From NCBI GenBank assembly GCA_963663605.2, contig CAXXVF010000002.1:1922001-1986000 (forward strand): 64,000 bases of DNA. The letters are read 5' to 3'. Every line of letters starts with the position of its first letter. Position 1 is the stretch's first letter. The DNA is from Sporobacter sp963663605. GTDB lineage: Bacteria > Bacillota > Clostridia > Oscillospirales > Oscillospiraceae. A program made the translations under genes and the position numbers. Below, piece after piece: positions 8,438 to 17,357 of this stretch. The notes beneath the pieces were generated by a model that was not told the origin of the DNA, did no database searches, and was given only the letters and a program-made list of their open reading frames with translations.

Positions 8438-8592
8438 TATGTTTATATAATGTAATAACAAAAAGAACATTTTTTAGTCTTTGTTTAGAACTCTTAGCAT
8501 GAAGCAAATTATAATATAAAAAGATACACCCGGTTCTTTATTATGAACCGGGTGTATCTGTATTCCCCATACAAAATGGGTCTTGATGGTGG
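8438..8592 (-). repeat. dispersed 155-bp repeat, copy 1, with terminator hairpin
   Basis: This stretch matches 36016-36167 closely over its whole length (shared ATGTTTATA.AATG.AATAACAAAA, then a hairpin and CAAAATGGGTCTTGATG). The hairpin at 8520-8558 (AGATACACCCGGTTC paired perfectly with GAACCGGGTGTATCT) is followed on the minus strand by TTTTTATATT, so it can terminate minus-strand transcription. The 3' part GATGGTGGAGCTGG resembles the complement of the tmRNA 3' end (CCAGCTCCACCA). Confidence 0.65.
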
Positions 8593-8895
8593 AGCTGGAT
8601 CGCTGTTTTTGTTCCCCATTTTACTTTTATTAATTAAAGTCAGGAGGGATACACCTTGACCTCTCGGATGTAAACCGAACGCGCTCGCAAGTGGACCGGT
8701 TTTAGCACAATTCAAACTAGAAACAATGGTTTGAAAATGCTAAAACCAGCTCATTTCCTTTGCTTTTAGCACTTCTTTAGTAAACTCAATCAAGAAGAAG
8801 TACCAAGGCGTGAAAAAGATACGATTATAACGGTTACCGCGTGAGAACATACTCTCATTTTTGATGCGGGTTGTAAACCGCGCGCGGTGCATAAC
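8593..8895. other. 300-base gap, repeat-derived sequence, no gene seen
   Basis: Its first part (TGTT..CCATTTT..TTAATTA.AGTCAGGAGGGAT, to about 8655) also occurs at 25486-25520, marking it as part of a repeat family. The remainder has no supported ORF, RNA gene or clear promoter. Confidence 0.4.
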
Positions 8896-9678
8896 TTACT
8901 GAAGAACAGGCACGCAACTTTTCAACCATTCATTTCCTTTTATTTTTTCACTAATTATTTTAACTTCTATACCATAAGCATCCTTAAGGTTCTCCTCATT
9001 TACAACATCTTCCGCTTTCCCAACAGTAAGAGATGAATCCCGTTTGAGCAAGCCGACATCCGATGAACACAGCAATGCATGATCGGGGAAATGCGTTGTC
9101 ATAATAACCGCCATCCCGTCCGCTACCAAATTATTAATCTGTGATAAAACGCGGGTCTGATTCCCGAAATCCAGATTGGATGTCGGCTCATCCAAAATCA
9201 ATATTTTGGAATTTTGAGCAAGTGCGCGAGCAATCAGTACCATTTGCCGTTCACCGCCGCTGATTTCAGTATAAATTCTGTCTCTGAATTCACTGATGCC
9301 TAATCGGTCCAATGCGCGTTCAGCTTCCATCATATCCGCTTTCCCCGGTGATGCAAACATTCCTAAATGGGCAACTCTGCTCATAACAACTACATCAATA
9401 ACGGTAAAGGGAAACGGCGGCGTATGTACTTGCGGTACATAACCGATAATCTGTGCCGTTTTTTTAATTGGCCATGAGCTAATACTTTCACCATCTATCA
9501 GAATATCGCCGGACTGCAGCTTCAGAAATCCCAACATGCTTTTGAAAAGTGTTGTTTTCCCAACCCCGTTTGGGCCGAGAAGACATAGAATTTCTCCCGA
9601 CTTGATTATAACGGATATATCACGTAAGATACATTTATCTCCATAGCCGCAATCTGCATGTTTTACTTCAAAAATCAT
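8896..9678 (-). CDS. ABC transporter ATP-binding protein (FepC/BtuD/MolC type)
   Basis: 260 residues from an ATG that overlaps the permease stop (ATGA at 9678-9675). Walker A GPNGVGKTT at 35-43, signature ISGGERQM near 138 and Walker B ILILDEPTSNLD near 157 are intact. It energises import by the FecCD-type permease encoded next to it. This ATPase class serves ferric siderophores, haem, cobalamin and, in the Haemophilus MolABC system, molybdate or tungstate. The C-terminus has a short extension typical of the group. Divergent from a Moco-riboswitch-controlled operon, so a molybdenum or tungsten oxyanion is a reasonable substrate (inference). Confidence 0.9.
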   Translation of the reverse strand: MIFEVKHADCGYGDKCILRDISVIIKSGEILCLLGPNGVGKTTLFKSMLGFLKLQSGDILIDGESISSWPIKKTAQIIGYVPQVHTPPFPFTVIDVVVMSRVAHLGMFASPGKADMMEAERALDRLGISEFRDRIYTEISGGERQMVLIARALAQNSKILILDEPTSNLDFGNQTRVLSQINNLVADGMAVIMTTHFPDHALLCSSDVGLLKRDSSLTVGKAEDVVNEENLKDAYGIEVKIISEKIKGNEWLKSCVPVLQ

Positions 9679-10760
9679 ACCCATCCCTTCTTCCCTTTTA
9701 ATAACAGGCTTAGAAAGAACGGCGCTCCACACACAGCAGTCAAAACACTCAGCGGAATTTCGACAGCAAAAAGGCATCTGGATACATCGTCAATTATGAG
9801 CAAAAAGACAGCTCCAAGCAATAATGTAACCGGTAACAGCGTTTTATAATTAGGCCCAACAATCATTCTTGCCAAATGTGGAATAACCAATCCGATCCAG
9901 CCTACCATTCCGCTGGAAGCAACCGAGGCAGAAGTGACTAACGTTGCACATACAATAAATATTAACCTAAGTTTTTTTGTGTTGATTCCAAAACCTCTTG
10001 CCTCTTCATCGCCAAACGCCAACAAATTTATTCTGTATCTAAGCATAAATATCGGGATAAGTCCAACAGCAACCGGAATAACCAACATCGGCAGGTCGTC
10101 AAGCATAACCTTATTCAATCCGCCCATCAGCCAATAGGTTATTTCCGGTAATTTGCTGTTTGGATCTGCTACATATTTGATAATTGTTAGAAACGCCTGG
10201 AAGAGCGCCGAAACCACCATTCCTGTCAAAACCAGGGATATTGTGGACACATTCCCTCGGCTTACGGCACGCCCGACAATATATGTAATTGCTACTGCCC
10301 CAACCCCACATAAAAACGCAATCAGCTGTACCTCAAACATATTCATATCAAGAAGCAATGCTAAGGCAACGCCAAAAGCAGCGCCCGCCGACGCGCCCAA
10401 CAAATCAGGCGATACCATCGGATTTTTGAACAGCCCCTGATATGATGCTCCAGCGCCGGACAAGGCCGCACCTATAACAATGGCGGCAATAATGCGCGGC
10501 AGACGCACAGTAATCAGTACGGTTTCAGAAACATTTGGATATTCCAGTCCAATTCCAAAAACCTTACTTGCTATGACAGCTATGATATCATGAATATTCA
10601 AACAATATCGTCCAATTGCAATTGATATAACTGCGGTTACAATCAAAAGCAATATTAATAGCAGCAAAATTATAGCTATGCTTTTTATGTTTGTTGAGTT
10701 TTTAATTTTCGTGACATTCCCTCCCGCTTTTCCATTACGCACCAATCTTCTTTCTATCAT
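9675..10760 (-). CDS. ABC transporter permease, FecCD/BtuC/MolB family
   Basis: 361 residues with about ten hydrophobic segments and the family hallmark LGASAGAAFGVALALL (residues about 120-135) and SSGMVGWIGLVIPHLARMIVGPNYKTLLP near the C-terminus, which contacts the ATPase. It forms the membrane channel of a type II importer. Stop codon overlaps the ATPase start, so the two are translationally coupled. The ribosome binding site is GGAAGG 8 bases before ATG. It is encoded with a binding protein of the FepB/BtuF class further upstream. Confidence 0.9.
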   Translation of the reverse strand: MIERRLVRNGKAGGNVTKIKNSTNIKSIAIILLLLILLLIVTAVISIAIGRYCLNIHDIIAVIASKVFGIGLEYPNVSETVLITVRLPRIIAAIVIGAALSGAGASYQGLFKNPMVSPDLLGASAGAAFGVALALLLDMNMFEVQLIAFLCGVGAVAITYIVGRAVSRGNVSTISLVLTGMVVSALFQAFLTIIKYVADPNSKLPEITYWLMGGLNKVMLDDLPMLVIPVAVGLIPIFMLRYRINLLAFGDEEARGFGINTKKLRLIFIVCATLVTSASVASSGMVGWIGLVIPHLARMIVGPNYKTLLPVTLLLGAVFLLIIDDVSRCLFAVEIPLSVLTAVCGAPFFLSLLLKGKKGWV

Positions 10761-10791
10761 ACTCTGCCTTCCGGCCCTTTGTTTCTATTAA

Positions 10792-11859
10792 TCAACAGCA
10801 ACAATATGATTCATTCACGTTTGACGCTTCATCATTATTCACGGCTATATGCAAGGTGCAGGAATCATACACACTTGGTATTTCATGATTGACAATTACG
10901 GTAAAACCGTTTTCAACGAATAACTTATTAAATTCCTCGATATGGCACAACGGATGCCCCGATGTTTGAACCGCCCGGTCAAGCTCCCTTGCCCCGCTTT
11001 TTAAAAGACTACAGCCGTCACCGCAGAACCAGTGGTTAGAAACCAAAATACCACCGGGATTTATAATACCTTTTATTTTTTTAAAAAACTCAGGCAGCTG
11101 CCGCCGGAATTTATAAAACATATGAGAGATAAGTACAATATCATATTTCCCTCCAATGGCATCACTCATTGCATTCCCGCTTTGGGTATGTATACGGTCT
11201 TTCATTTGATAGTCTTTAATAAATTCTTCGGTAATTCCGGTCACAAACGGCTTGTCGAATACTACACCGGACAACTGAGGATTAGCCTGACAAAGCGCAA
11301 TCGAATAAAGGCCGTGTCCTCCACCGATATCAATGAACGAACGGGCATCGGCAAATCTCTCCCAAGACATAATCTCCTTAACAACAGACTGAACTTCACC
11401 TCGCAGAGAACGCTGTGCCAGTCCTTTTAGAAAATCTGCTCCCGGTCCAACTGAAAAACCAGGTGATGTAATTTCTTTTTGAGTTAAATAATCGGGCAGC
11501 TTTGTCCATTGAGTTCCTTCTCCGGAAGAGTTTACAAACCAATTCCCCTGATAGGTCGGTCTGGATGAAACCAGCAAACTTGACGCCAAAGGCAAATTCG
11601 AATACACATCAGCATCAGCACCGGCATCTTTTGAAATTAGTTTCATATCGACTAAAGTCTGCAAGAAACCTCGAATAAACATTCCGTTTATTCCCACACC
11701 TACTACAATTTCTTCTTTGTCGGCAACGCCATTTTCTTCCAACCAATCAAAAAATTTTAGTTCAATCGCCGCTTTGACAACCTGATATGATTTGTATCCA
11801 TCAATTATTTCATTAACGGTTTCAAGCGATTCCGGCATTTTTATATCAATAATATTCAT
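10792..11859 (-). CDS. SAM-dependent O-methyltransferase-like protein with Cys-Cys-Cys tail
   Basis: 355 residues: an N-terminal winged-helix dimerisation region (about 1-100, VVKAAIELKFFDWL) and a C-terminal class I methyltransferase domain with motif I SFIDIGGGHGLYSIAL near 188-203. This resembles the hydroxyindole/caffeate O-methyltransferase type common in natural-product and tetrapyrrole-related clusters. The C-terminus is unusual, ending N-E-S-Y-C-C-C, a possible metal or sulfur site. It sits inside the ABC importer operon between permease and binding protein, so it probably modifies the imported ligand or a cofactor of the nitrogenase-like enzyme. Substrate unknown. Confidence 0.8.
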   Translation of the reverse strand: MNIIDIKMPESLETVNEIIDGYKSYQVVKAAIELKFFDWLEENGVADKEEIVVGVGINGMFIRGFLQTLVDMKLISKDAGADADVYSNLPLASSLLVSSRPTYQGNWFVNSSGEGTQWTKLPDYLTQKEITSPGFSVGPGADFLKGLAQRSLRGEVQSVVKEIMSWERFADARSFIDIGGGHGLYSIALCQANPQLSGVVFDKPFVTGITEEFIKDYQMKDRIHTQSGNAMSDAIGGKYDIVLISHMFYKFRRQLPEFFKKIKGIINPGGILVSNHWFCGDGCSLLKSGARELDRAVQTSGHPLCHIEEFNKLFVENGFTVIVNHEIPSVYDSCTLHIAVNNDEASNVNESYCCC

Positions 11860-12005
11860 TACTTAACTCCTATAAATTAAAATCTTTTCATTAACTTTTA
11901 TGTTTACCAGTAATCATTGAAACAACCAAGTGATTCCGGAAAAGACCGTCCTAAAAAGACGGCCTTCCCTAATATTAGCAAGTTAAAATATGTATTTGCA
12001 AGTAA

Positions 12006-13163
12006 TCAGCCTATAGGATTTAAAAATGCTTCAATTTCTTCATCAGATATTGAATAACCATAAAATGTCTGGTAATAATCCTTTATCTCACTCTCAAGAT
12101 CTATATCGCTGTAGTAATCAGTATAAATTGTTTTAGCCAGCCACATAAATCCGAGAATAGCTTCCGGTGACGGCCTGTCCCACCACATACATCCTACAGG
12201 GCACTGATAAATCTCATCATTCTGTATTGCACTGACATCCTGCAGTTGTTCATTATTCTTAATATCCTCCGTAGGAATATAAGAGCCTTCATTTGCGCTT
12301 GCAATAATCACATCCGGATTCCATGATATTATCTGCTCAACCGAAACATCCTTGGTATCTCCTATTTCTGCAGCAGCATTTTCAGCTCCTACTACCGTAA
12401 CAAAACTGTCCCCCCAACTGCCGTTACCATTGGTATGCGTAACAGCTCCGAGCATATAGTAAACATTTTTCACTTCATCCGCAGGTATTTGTGCAGATCG
12501 TTCTTCAAATATCGCCAGCTTTTCGTTCCACAAGTCTACTAGATCCGCCGCTTTTTCTTGCTCACCAAGGATTTCGCCCATCATTGTGAATTCTTTAGTT
12601 ATTGTCGCAAGCGTCGCTTTTCCAGTCAAAACTGAAACTGTTGGAATCCCTGTAGCTGCAATGCTTTCATTACCACTAGGTCCTACAATAACAAGGTCGG
12701 GATCAAGCTTGATTATCTCTTCAACATTCGCATTGGAAAAAGCACCGACGTCTGGCACATCATTGAAATAAGGAAACATTGTGTATAGCGTTGAGAACAA
12801 GCATTTTCCCGGCTGCGCGACAATTTTATCAGCCGCTCCCAATACTGAAATTTCCTGACTCACCCCGCCGCAAACCGTTACTACAATTTTATTGACTTCC
12901 ACAGGAATCGTCACGGTATTGCCAGACATATCCGTAATTGTACGTGTGGTCGCTGTTTCTGCTTCTGTTTCTGCTTCTGTTTCTGCTTGCGTACTTTCTT
13001 CTTGTGCGATTTCTTCTTGTGCGCTTTCCGTTTGAGTACTTTCTACTTCAGCACTCTCTGCTGTGGTAGTTTCTGTTTGCGATCCGCATCCACTCAGCAT
13101 CACGAATAACAGGCCGAGAAGCAATACTCCCAAAATTCCTTTTCTTTTAATCATGTTTACCAT
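12006..13163 (-). CDS. substrate-binding lipoprotein of FepB/BtuF/MolA class
   Basis: 385 residues. A lipoprotein signal peptide ends in the lipobox L-S-G-C-G (Cys26 region), then a low-complexity Thr/Glu/Ser/Ala linker (about 30-70, repeated ETEAE units), then a class III periplasmic-binding fold (ITDMSGNTVTIPVEVNKIVV; EEIIKLDPDLVIV; WNPDVIIAS). It captures the ligand outside the cell for the FecCD permease. Family members bind siderophores, haem, B12 or, in MolA, molybdate/tungstate. It is the first gene of the minus-strand operon and has a long structured leader. Confidence 0.9.
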   Translation of the reverse strand: MVNMIKRKGILGVLLLGLLFVMLSGCGSQTETTTAESAEVESTQTESAQEEIAQEESTQAETEAETEAETATTRTITDMSGNTVTIPVEVNKIVVTVCGGVSQEISVLGAADKIVAQPGKCLFSTLYTMFPYFNDVPDVGAFSNANVEEIIKLDPDLVIVGPSGNESIAATGIPTVSVLTGKATLATITKEFTMMGEILGEQEKAADLVDLWNEKLAIFEERSAQIPADEVKNVYYMLGAVTHTNGNGSWGDSFVTVVGAENAAAEIGDTKDVSVEQIISWNPDVIIASANEGSYIPTEDIKNNEQLQDVSAIQNDEIYQCPVGCMWWDRPSPEAILGFMWLAKTIYTDYYSDIDLESEIKDYYQTFYGYSISDEEIEAFLNPIG

Positions 13164-13408
13164 TCTTCATTTCGCTCCTTTTTATAAATAAATATTGACA
13201 CATTTTCACGTCACAATTGTTTTTAATTCTCCTCGTTTCTTAAACAATCCACGCCAGGCCGAAATTGGCTTATGTAGTCATCTAACATCAAATCATTATT
13301 TGCTATTTTTCTTTTAATAGCGTTTGCAGCTATAACATAATACATTTTGGGTTAAAACCGTTATTTACCTTATACACCACAAAACCGCTTTCCTTTTTTG
13401 GAATAAAA
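13164..13408 (-). other. 5' leader of the binding-protein gene
   Basis: 245 bases between the leader terminator hairpin and the binding-protein start, AT-rich, with AAAGGAG about 11 bases before the ATG. No ORF supported. Confidence 0.4.
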
Positions 13409-13441
13409 TAACTCCACTCTTCTGAAAAGAGTGGAGTTATA
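13409..13441 (-). terminator. terminator hairpin in the leader of the importer operon
   Basis: ATAACTCCACTCTT and AGAAGAGTGGAGTTAT form a long near-perfect stem; on the minus strand it is followed by TTTTATTCC. It lies about 250 bases before the binding-protein gene and after the structured segment 13442-13560, so it looks like a conditional (attenuation) terminator. Confidence 0.6.
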
Positions 13442-13560
13442 CACATAAATACTACACAAAACAGCGCACTTGCAAAAGTACGATGCAACTCCTTTTCAGA
13501 ACGTGAAGGCCAATCCGTTTCCAAATTGACCCCGTGAACGGCTGATGCCATTCAGGCTTA
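13442..13560 (-). promoter_or_regulatory. structured leader, possible second Moco-type or other riboswitch
   Basis: On the minus strand the RNA contains GCCGTTCACGG, a stem GGTCAAT/AUUGGCC with a 10-base loop, then CGTTCTGAAAAGGAGTTGCAT. The order and some bases (CG-U-UCUG-AAAGG-GU-CAU) recall the E. coli moaA Moco RNA, but the hallmark GCCTCCC is absent. Followed by a terminator hairpin. A regulatory RNA is likely; its class is uncertain. Confidence 0.35.
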
Positions 13561-13860
13561 TACATCATGAATCCAACGATTTTTAGATATTAAGCTCGGA
13601 GAAAATAATTATTAAATTTTCTTTAAAATAAATATACTTATTTTAGTATAATTATTTTGATCAAAAAGTCAAGCATGTTTTTGCGCTGTTTTTGCGCAAA
13701 TTCGTTTTACTTATATAAAGTATTTGTTTCGCATTTTTGCTTTCTTTCTTTTTGTTTTTCTTAAAAACAATAAAATTTAAACACTGCACAAAGCAAAAGC
13801 TCAACATAATTCCGTAATTTATTATTGACATATATCTTCAAATTCGATATTATTTCTGTA

Positions 13861-14099
13861 GTAAATAATATCGCTTCGAGGTTTTTCGGCTAAGGGCAAC
13901 TATGCCGTGAACCCTGAGTTTAACTCACAGGGTAGAAAAGGAAACTTTTTTGCCTCCCATAATGCAGGATTAACCATCTTGCAAGGAAAGAAGCCTGCAA
14001 ATAACTCGCAACAAGAACTTTATCCATTTGACCAAATGTATCAAGTGGTTTTTGTCTTTTGCGAGAAACAGATGCTGTCATATTTGGTAGTAATATGTT
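13861..14099 (+). promoter_or_regulatory. Moco (molybdenum/tungsten cofactor) riboswitch
   Basis: The leader contains GCCGTGA, a stem ACCCTG..CAGGGT (13911-13933), then AGAAAAGGAAACTTTTTTGCCTCCC (13934-13957 region) and long-range stems GCAGG/CCTGC and CTCGCAA/TTGCGAG. The order GCCGTGA - CAGGG - stem with GGAA loop - GCCTCCC matches the well-known Moco RNA of the E. coli moaA leader, where the helix reads GAAGGAA...CUUCGCCUCCC. The element ends in a strong terminator before the NifH-like gene, suggesting transcriptional control. Known targets of this class are Mo/W uptake, Moco synthesis and Moco enzymes. Confidence 0.72.
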
Positions 14100-14136
14100 T
14101 TCGGGGGCTTGCAAATAGTAAGCCCCCGATTTTTCT
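14100..14136 (+). terminator. intrinsic terminator of the riboswitch leader
   Basis: TCGGGGGCTT (14101-14110) pairs with AAGCCCCCGA (14120-14129) around a 9-base loop and is followed by TTTTTCTATTTT. It precedes the NifH-like start codon by about 30 bases, the position expected for riboswitch-controlled termination. Confidence 0.85.
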
Positions 14137-14162
14137 ATTTTAAAGCGAGAGGGTTTGTGCTT

Positions 14163-14915
14163 ATGATTCGAATCGCCATATACGGAAAAGGAGGAATCGG
14201 AAAATCAACAACCACGTCTAATCTTGCTGCAGCGTTGAGCCTCATGGGCTACAAAGTTATGCAGATTGGATGTGATCCTAAAGCAGATTCCACCAGGATG
14301 CTGACAAATGGCAAACAAATTCCAACGGTTTTAGAATTGATTCGTAATAAAAAGAATGGAATCCAACTGGAGGATATTGTTTTCCCCGGATACAACGGCA
14401 TACTTTGCATAGAAGCCGGAGGTCCAACACCAGGCATCGGATGCGCAGGGAGAGGCATAATCACGGCATTTGATAAGCTTGCTGAATTGCAGGCATACAA
14501 AATCCACCAACCAGATATAGTCCTGTATGATGTTTTGGGTGATGTGGTTTGCGGCGGTTTTGCCATGCCTCTGCGAGGCGAATATTCGGATATCGTATAT
14601 ATTGTTACATCCGGCGAAATGATGTCTATGTATGCAGCCAGAAACATTGCTCAGGCACTGAAAAATTTTGAGCGCCGAAACTATGCACACTTAGGCGGTT
14701 TAATTTTAAACCGGAGAAATGTTGATAATGAATTGGAGCAAGTCGAGTCTCTTGCCGCCGAGCTTCACAGCAGAATCATTTCAACAATTCCGCGATCTGG
14801 GGATGTTCAGAAGGGTGAAGAGCATGGCAAAACGGTAATGGAACTATTACCGGCATCAGAAATAGCTGAATATTACCGCAATCTCGCCTGTCAGATTCTT
14901 GAGGTACGAGTATGA
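14163..14915 (+). CDS. nitrogenase iron protein-like reductase (NflH/NifH family)
   Basis: 250 residues counted from ATG 14163 (GAGAGG upstream); an earlier in-frame ATG at 14109 lies inside the terminator and is unlikely. Walker A GKGGIGKST at 8-16; the two cysteines that hold the intersubunit 4Fe-4S cluster are Cys94 (GPTPGIGCAGRG) and Cys130 (GDVVCGGFAMPLR). It would transfer electrons with ATP hydrolysis to the NifDK-like partner encoded next. Shorter than NifH (about 275-295), like other divergent nitrogenase-like reductases (BchL, CfbC, MarH). Overlaps the next gene by 4 bases. Confidence 0.92.
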   Translation: MIRIAIYGKGGIGKSTTTSNLAAALSLMGYKVMQIGCDPKADSTRMLTNGKQIPTVLELIRNKKNGIQLEDIVFPGYNGILCIEAGGPTPGIGCAGRGIITAFDKLAELQAYKIHQPDIVLYDVLGDVVCGGFAMPLRGEYSDIVYIVTSGEMMSMYAARNIAQALKNFERRNYAHLGGLILNRRNVDNELEQVESLAAELHSRIISTIPRSGDVQKGEEHGKTVMELLPASEIAEYYRNLACQILEVRV

Positions 14916-16117
14916 GTACAGATGCAAACAGCACGATTACTTACTATGTTCCGCAAAACAATCGAAAAAAGACGGTTTTGCGTGTTCCTGAATGCCACAA
15001 TTTACATATCTGTCCCTCGTCATGCGGACGACGCCATGCGATACGGGCATTAAAAAACGGCGAAAAGCATTTGGTATCTTTTCTGTATATTTCCGAAGAC
15101 GACGCCATTTCGGGAAGCTATGAAAAAAACATCAGCGAAGCAATCAGCGAACTTTTATCTGTTCTTGATCCAAAACCCAAAGTTTTCTTGCTATATTTCA
15201 ATTGTATTGATGACTTCCTCGGAACGGATGAAAATGCCTTACTGCTTTCCCTCTCCGAACGTTTTCCATCCCTATGCTTTGGGGCATCTCATATTAATCC
15301 TGTAGCTGTTGATGAGAAAACTACACCGGGAATGCAGATTCACAACCAACTTTACACGTTTCTTAAACCATCTCCCAACCGAGATAACGGAATCAATTTC
15401 ATCGGTCATTATTCTTCAATTGATCAAAATTGTGAACTCTATTCTGTTCTTTCGGATTGGGGCATTTATCCAATCCGGCAATTGTTTGATCTTAAAAGCT
15501 TTACCGAATATCAGCAAATGGCAAACAGCCGACTTAATCTTATACTAATGCCGATGGGAAAACTTGCAGCCCATAATATGACGGAAAAGCTGAATATACC
15601 CAGTTTCTTCAACCCTGTATCCTATAGCATTGATGAGGTTCTTCAAAATTACCGTTCTCTCGCGGAGTTACTGGGAAAACCATGTCCGGATTTCAGCCGG
15701 GAAATTGATCAGACACGCCGTACGATTCAGGAAACCCTGAAGGTCGCCGGTGACACTGCGGTTATTGCGGGCTCTGGAACCATGAGGCCGTTCGCTTTGG
15801 CTAAAGCAATGATTCAATATGGGTTTCGTGTGGTTGCAGTCTTTGCCCATCCGTTAAAAGACGATGATGCCAATGAACGAGATTGGCTATTTAAGCATTT
15901 CCCTAAAATCCCGGTGATAGAAAAAACTGGCCATAAGGCCATAACCGGGTACGGTATCGATGGCGAATGTATTGCGCTAGGCCACGACTCCTCATTCCTA
16001 TTGCAGGCAAAATATCCTGTTGAAATGTTCTCAGACGAATCTTTTTATGGGTTTTATGGAATACGGAAACTGATGAATTTAATCTGCAAAGCATTTGAAA
16101 TGCCGAATCAATTATAA
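14912..16117 (+). CDS. nitrogenase component 1-like protein, NifD-type
   Basis: 401 residues, clearly shorter than NifD (about 480). Cysteines that could bind an Fe-S cluster are C28, C34, C38 (PECHNLHICPSSCGRR) and C98 (LLYFNCIDDFLG), the latter at the position of the third P-cluster cysteine. I see no equivalent of the FeMo-cofactor cysteine and histidine, so N2 reduction is not expected. Together with the NifK-like protein it would form the catalytic part of a group IV-type (Nfl) enzyme. The start ATG overlaps the NifH-like stop, indicating coupled translation. The substrate is unknown. Confidence 0.85.
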   Translation: MSTDANSTITYYVPQNNRKKTVLRVPECHNLHICPSSCGRRHAIRALKNGEKHLVSFLYISEDDAISGSYEKNISEAISELLSVLDPKPKVFLLYFNCIDDFLGTDENALLLSLSERFPSLCFGASHINPVAVDEKTTPGMQIHNQLYTFLKPSPNRDNGINFIGHYSSIDQNCELYSVLSDWGIYPIRQLFDLKSFTEYQQMANSRLNLILMPMGKLAAHNMTEKLNIPSFFNPVSYSIDEVLQNYRSLAELLGKPCPDFSREIDQTRRTIQETLKVAGDTAVIAGSGTMRPFALAKAMIQYGFRVVAVFAHPLKDDDANERDWLFKHFPKIPVIEKTGHKAITGYGIDGECIALGHDSSFLLQAKYPVEMFSDESFYGFYGIRKLMNLICKAFEMPNQL

Positions 16118-16145
16118 TCTTTTTTGGGGGAGGAATTTTATAATA

Positions 16146-17312
16146 ATGGATCAACTTTCAATTTATCTTCCACCTTTCGCAGGAGATTATTCAGGTGTTT
16201 GTTCAGCACTCTTTGAGCTGAACTGCCTTATTATCATTGATGATGCATCCTGTTGTACACGAAATTATACTAATTTTGATGAGCCGCGCTGGTCACAGAA
16301 AAAAAAGACCACATTTTGTTCAAAGCTAAAAACGATTGAAGCAGTCCTCGGCGACGAAGAACGACTGATCAAGCAGACAATTGAGGCCGCCGAAGCAATA
16401 AGTCCGGAATTCATCGCGCTTCTAGGCAGCCCGGTTCCTGCCATAATCGGAAGGGATATGTCTGGAATCGCACGGGAGATTGAAACACTCAGTGGTATTC
16501 CAACGCTTGGATTTGATACAACCGGGTTTTCATATTACAACAAAGGCATATCCGCTGCTCTTTTGCAGCTTATTAAACGCTTTGGAAACCTGGAAAGCAA
16601 ACCAGTAGACCACTGTATTAATATTTTGGGTATGACACCCCTGGATTTATCCGCGAACGAAAACGCCAAGCAGATTATCGAAACGCTCGAAAAAAGCGGT
16701 TTTAATATAGGCTGCAGTTTTTTCATGCACACTGGAATGAATCAGGTTTATAAGGCACATGAAGCAAACGTTAACTTAGTAGTAACCCAGTCTGGGTTGG
16801 CAGCGGCTAAATATATGTATGAACAATTTGAAATTCCGTATGTTGCCGCTATGCCGCTAGGCATTGAATACAGCAATATAGTTGTGAATGCTCTTAAGCA
16901 AACGGAATTGGATAAAATCTGCAAAGTTTCAATCTACAACCCTTCACCCGACCGTACCCCGGACACGCTTATTATCGGAGATCAAATAATCTCGAACTCA
17001 ATCAGAACAGTTATGTATCAAATGGGTTATCAAGGCGGAATAAATGTAGCCAGTTTTTTTGCCTTGGAACCGGAACTATCGGATCAAGGTGATCTATTTT
17101 TGCCAAGCGAGAAACAATTGATTGATCTCTTAAAAAAAGGCAGCTATAAAAACCTGATTGCCGACCCTGTAATCACTCAAATGCCCGCAGCCTCTTCTCT
17201 TGTCAGTCATGTCCTTCCGCATCCCGCTGTGTCCAGTCAGCTTCATTGGGATCAGGTTCCATTATTCGTCGGAGATAGTTTTGATAAAACCCTTCAGCAC
17301 TGGAGCAGGTAA
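16146..17312 (+). CDS. nitrogenase component 1-like protein, NifK-type
   Basis: 388 residues from ATG 16146, which has GGGGAGGAA upstream; a longer frame opens at 16095 but would overlap the preceding gene. Cluster ligand candidates are C19 (GDYSGVCSALFEL), C27 and C36/C37 (DDASCCTRNYT). The fold-typical stretches for NifD/K subdomains are present (INILGMTPLDLS; VNLVVTQSGLAAAKYMYEQFEIPYV). It pairs with the NifD-like protein. Cys-Cys at 36-37 is a peculiarity. Biological reaction unknown; not a Mo nitrogenase because no nifE/N/B or cofactor ligands are present. Confidence 0.82.
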   Translation: MDQLSIYLPPFAGDYSGVCSALFELNCLIIIDDASCCTRNYTNFDEPRWSQKKKTTFCSKLKTIEAVLGDEERLIKQTIEAAEAISPEFIALLGSPVPAIIGRDMSGIAREIETLSGIPTLGFDTTGFSYYNKGISAALLQLIKRFGNLESKPVDHCINILGMTPLDLSANENAKQIIETLEKSGFNIGCSFFMHTGMNQVYKAHEANVNLVVTQSGLAAAKYMYEQFEIPYVAAMPLGIEYSNIVVNALKQTELDKICKVSIYNPSPDRTPDTLIIGDQIISNSIRTVMYQMGYQGGINVASFFALEPELSDQGDLFLPSEKQLIDLLKKGSYKNLIADPVITQMPAASSLVSHVLPHPAVSSQLHWDQVPLFVGDSFDKTLQHWSR

Positions 17313-17357
17313 TTCATCTCATCTGACAATTCATAGTGAAAGGAAAATACATAGAGC

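Noticed and set aside
12955..13080. Short direct repeats as a CRISPR or regulatory array
   Set aside because: They encode the Glu/Thr/Ser-rich linker of the lipoprotein; no spacers of constant length. No CRISPR array was seen anywhere in the window.
14109..14162. Longer N-terminus of the NifH-like protein
   Set aside because: The earlier ATG lies inside the leader terminator; the ATG at 14163 has a binding site and matches the family start.
14163..17312. True Mo-nitrogenase
   Set aside because: Component 1 proteins are too short and I see no ligands for FeMo-cofactor; nifE, N and B are absent.
14163..17312. Coenzyme F430 (CfbCD) or bacteriochlorophyll (BchLNB) synthesis
   Set aside because: No cfbA/B/E or bch genes nearby, and the Moco riboswitch and MoeA do not fit those pathways.
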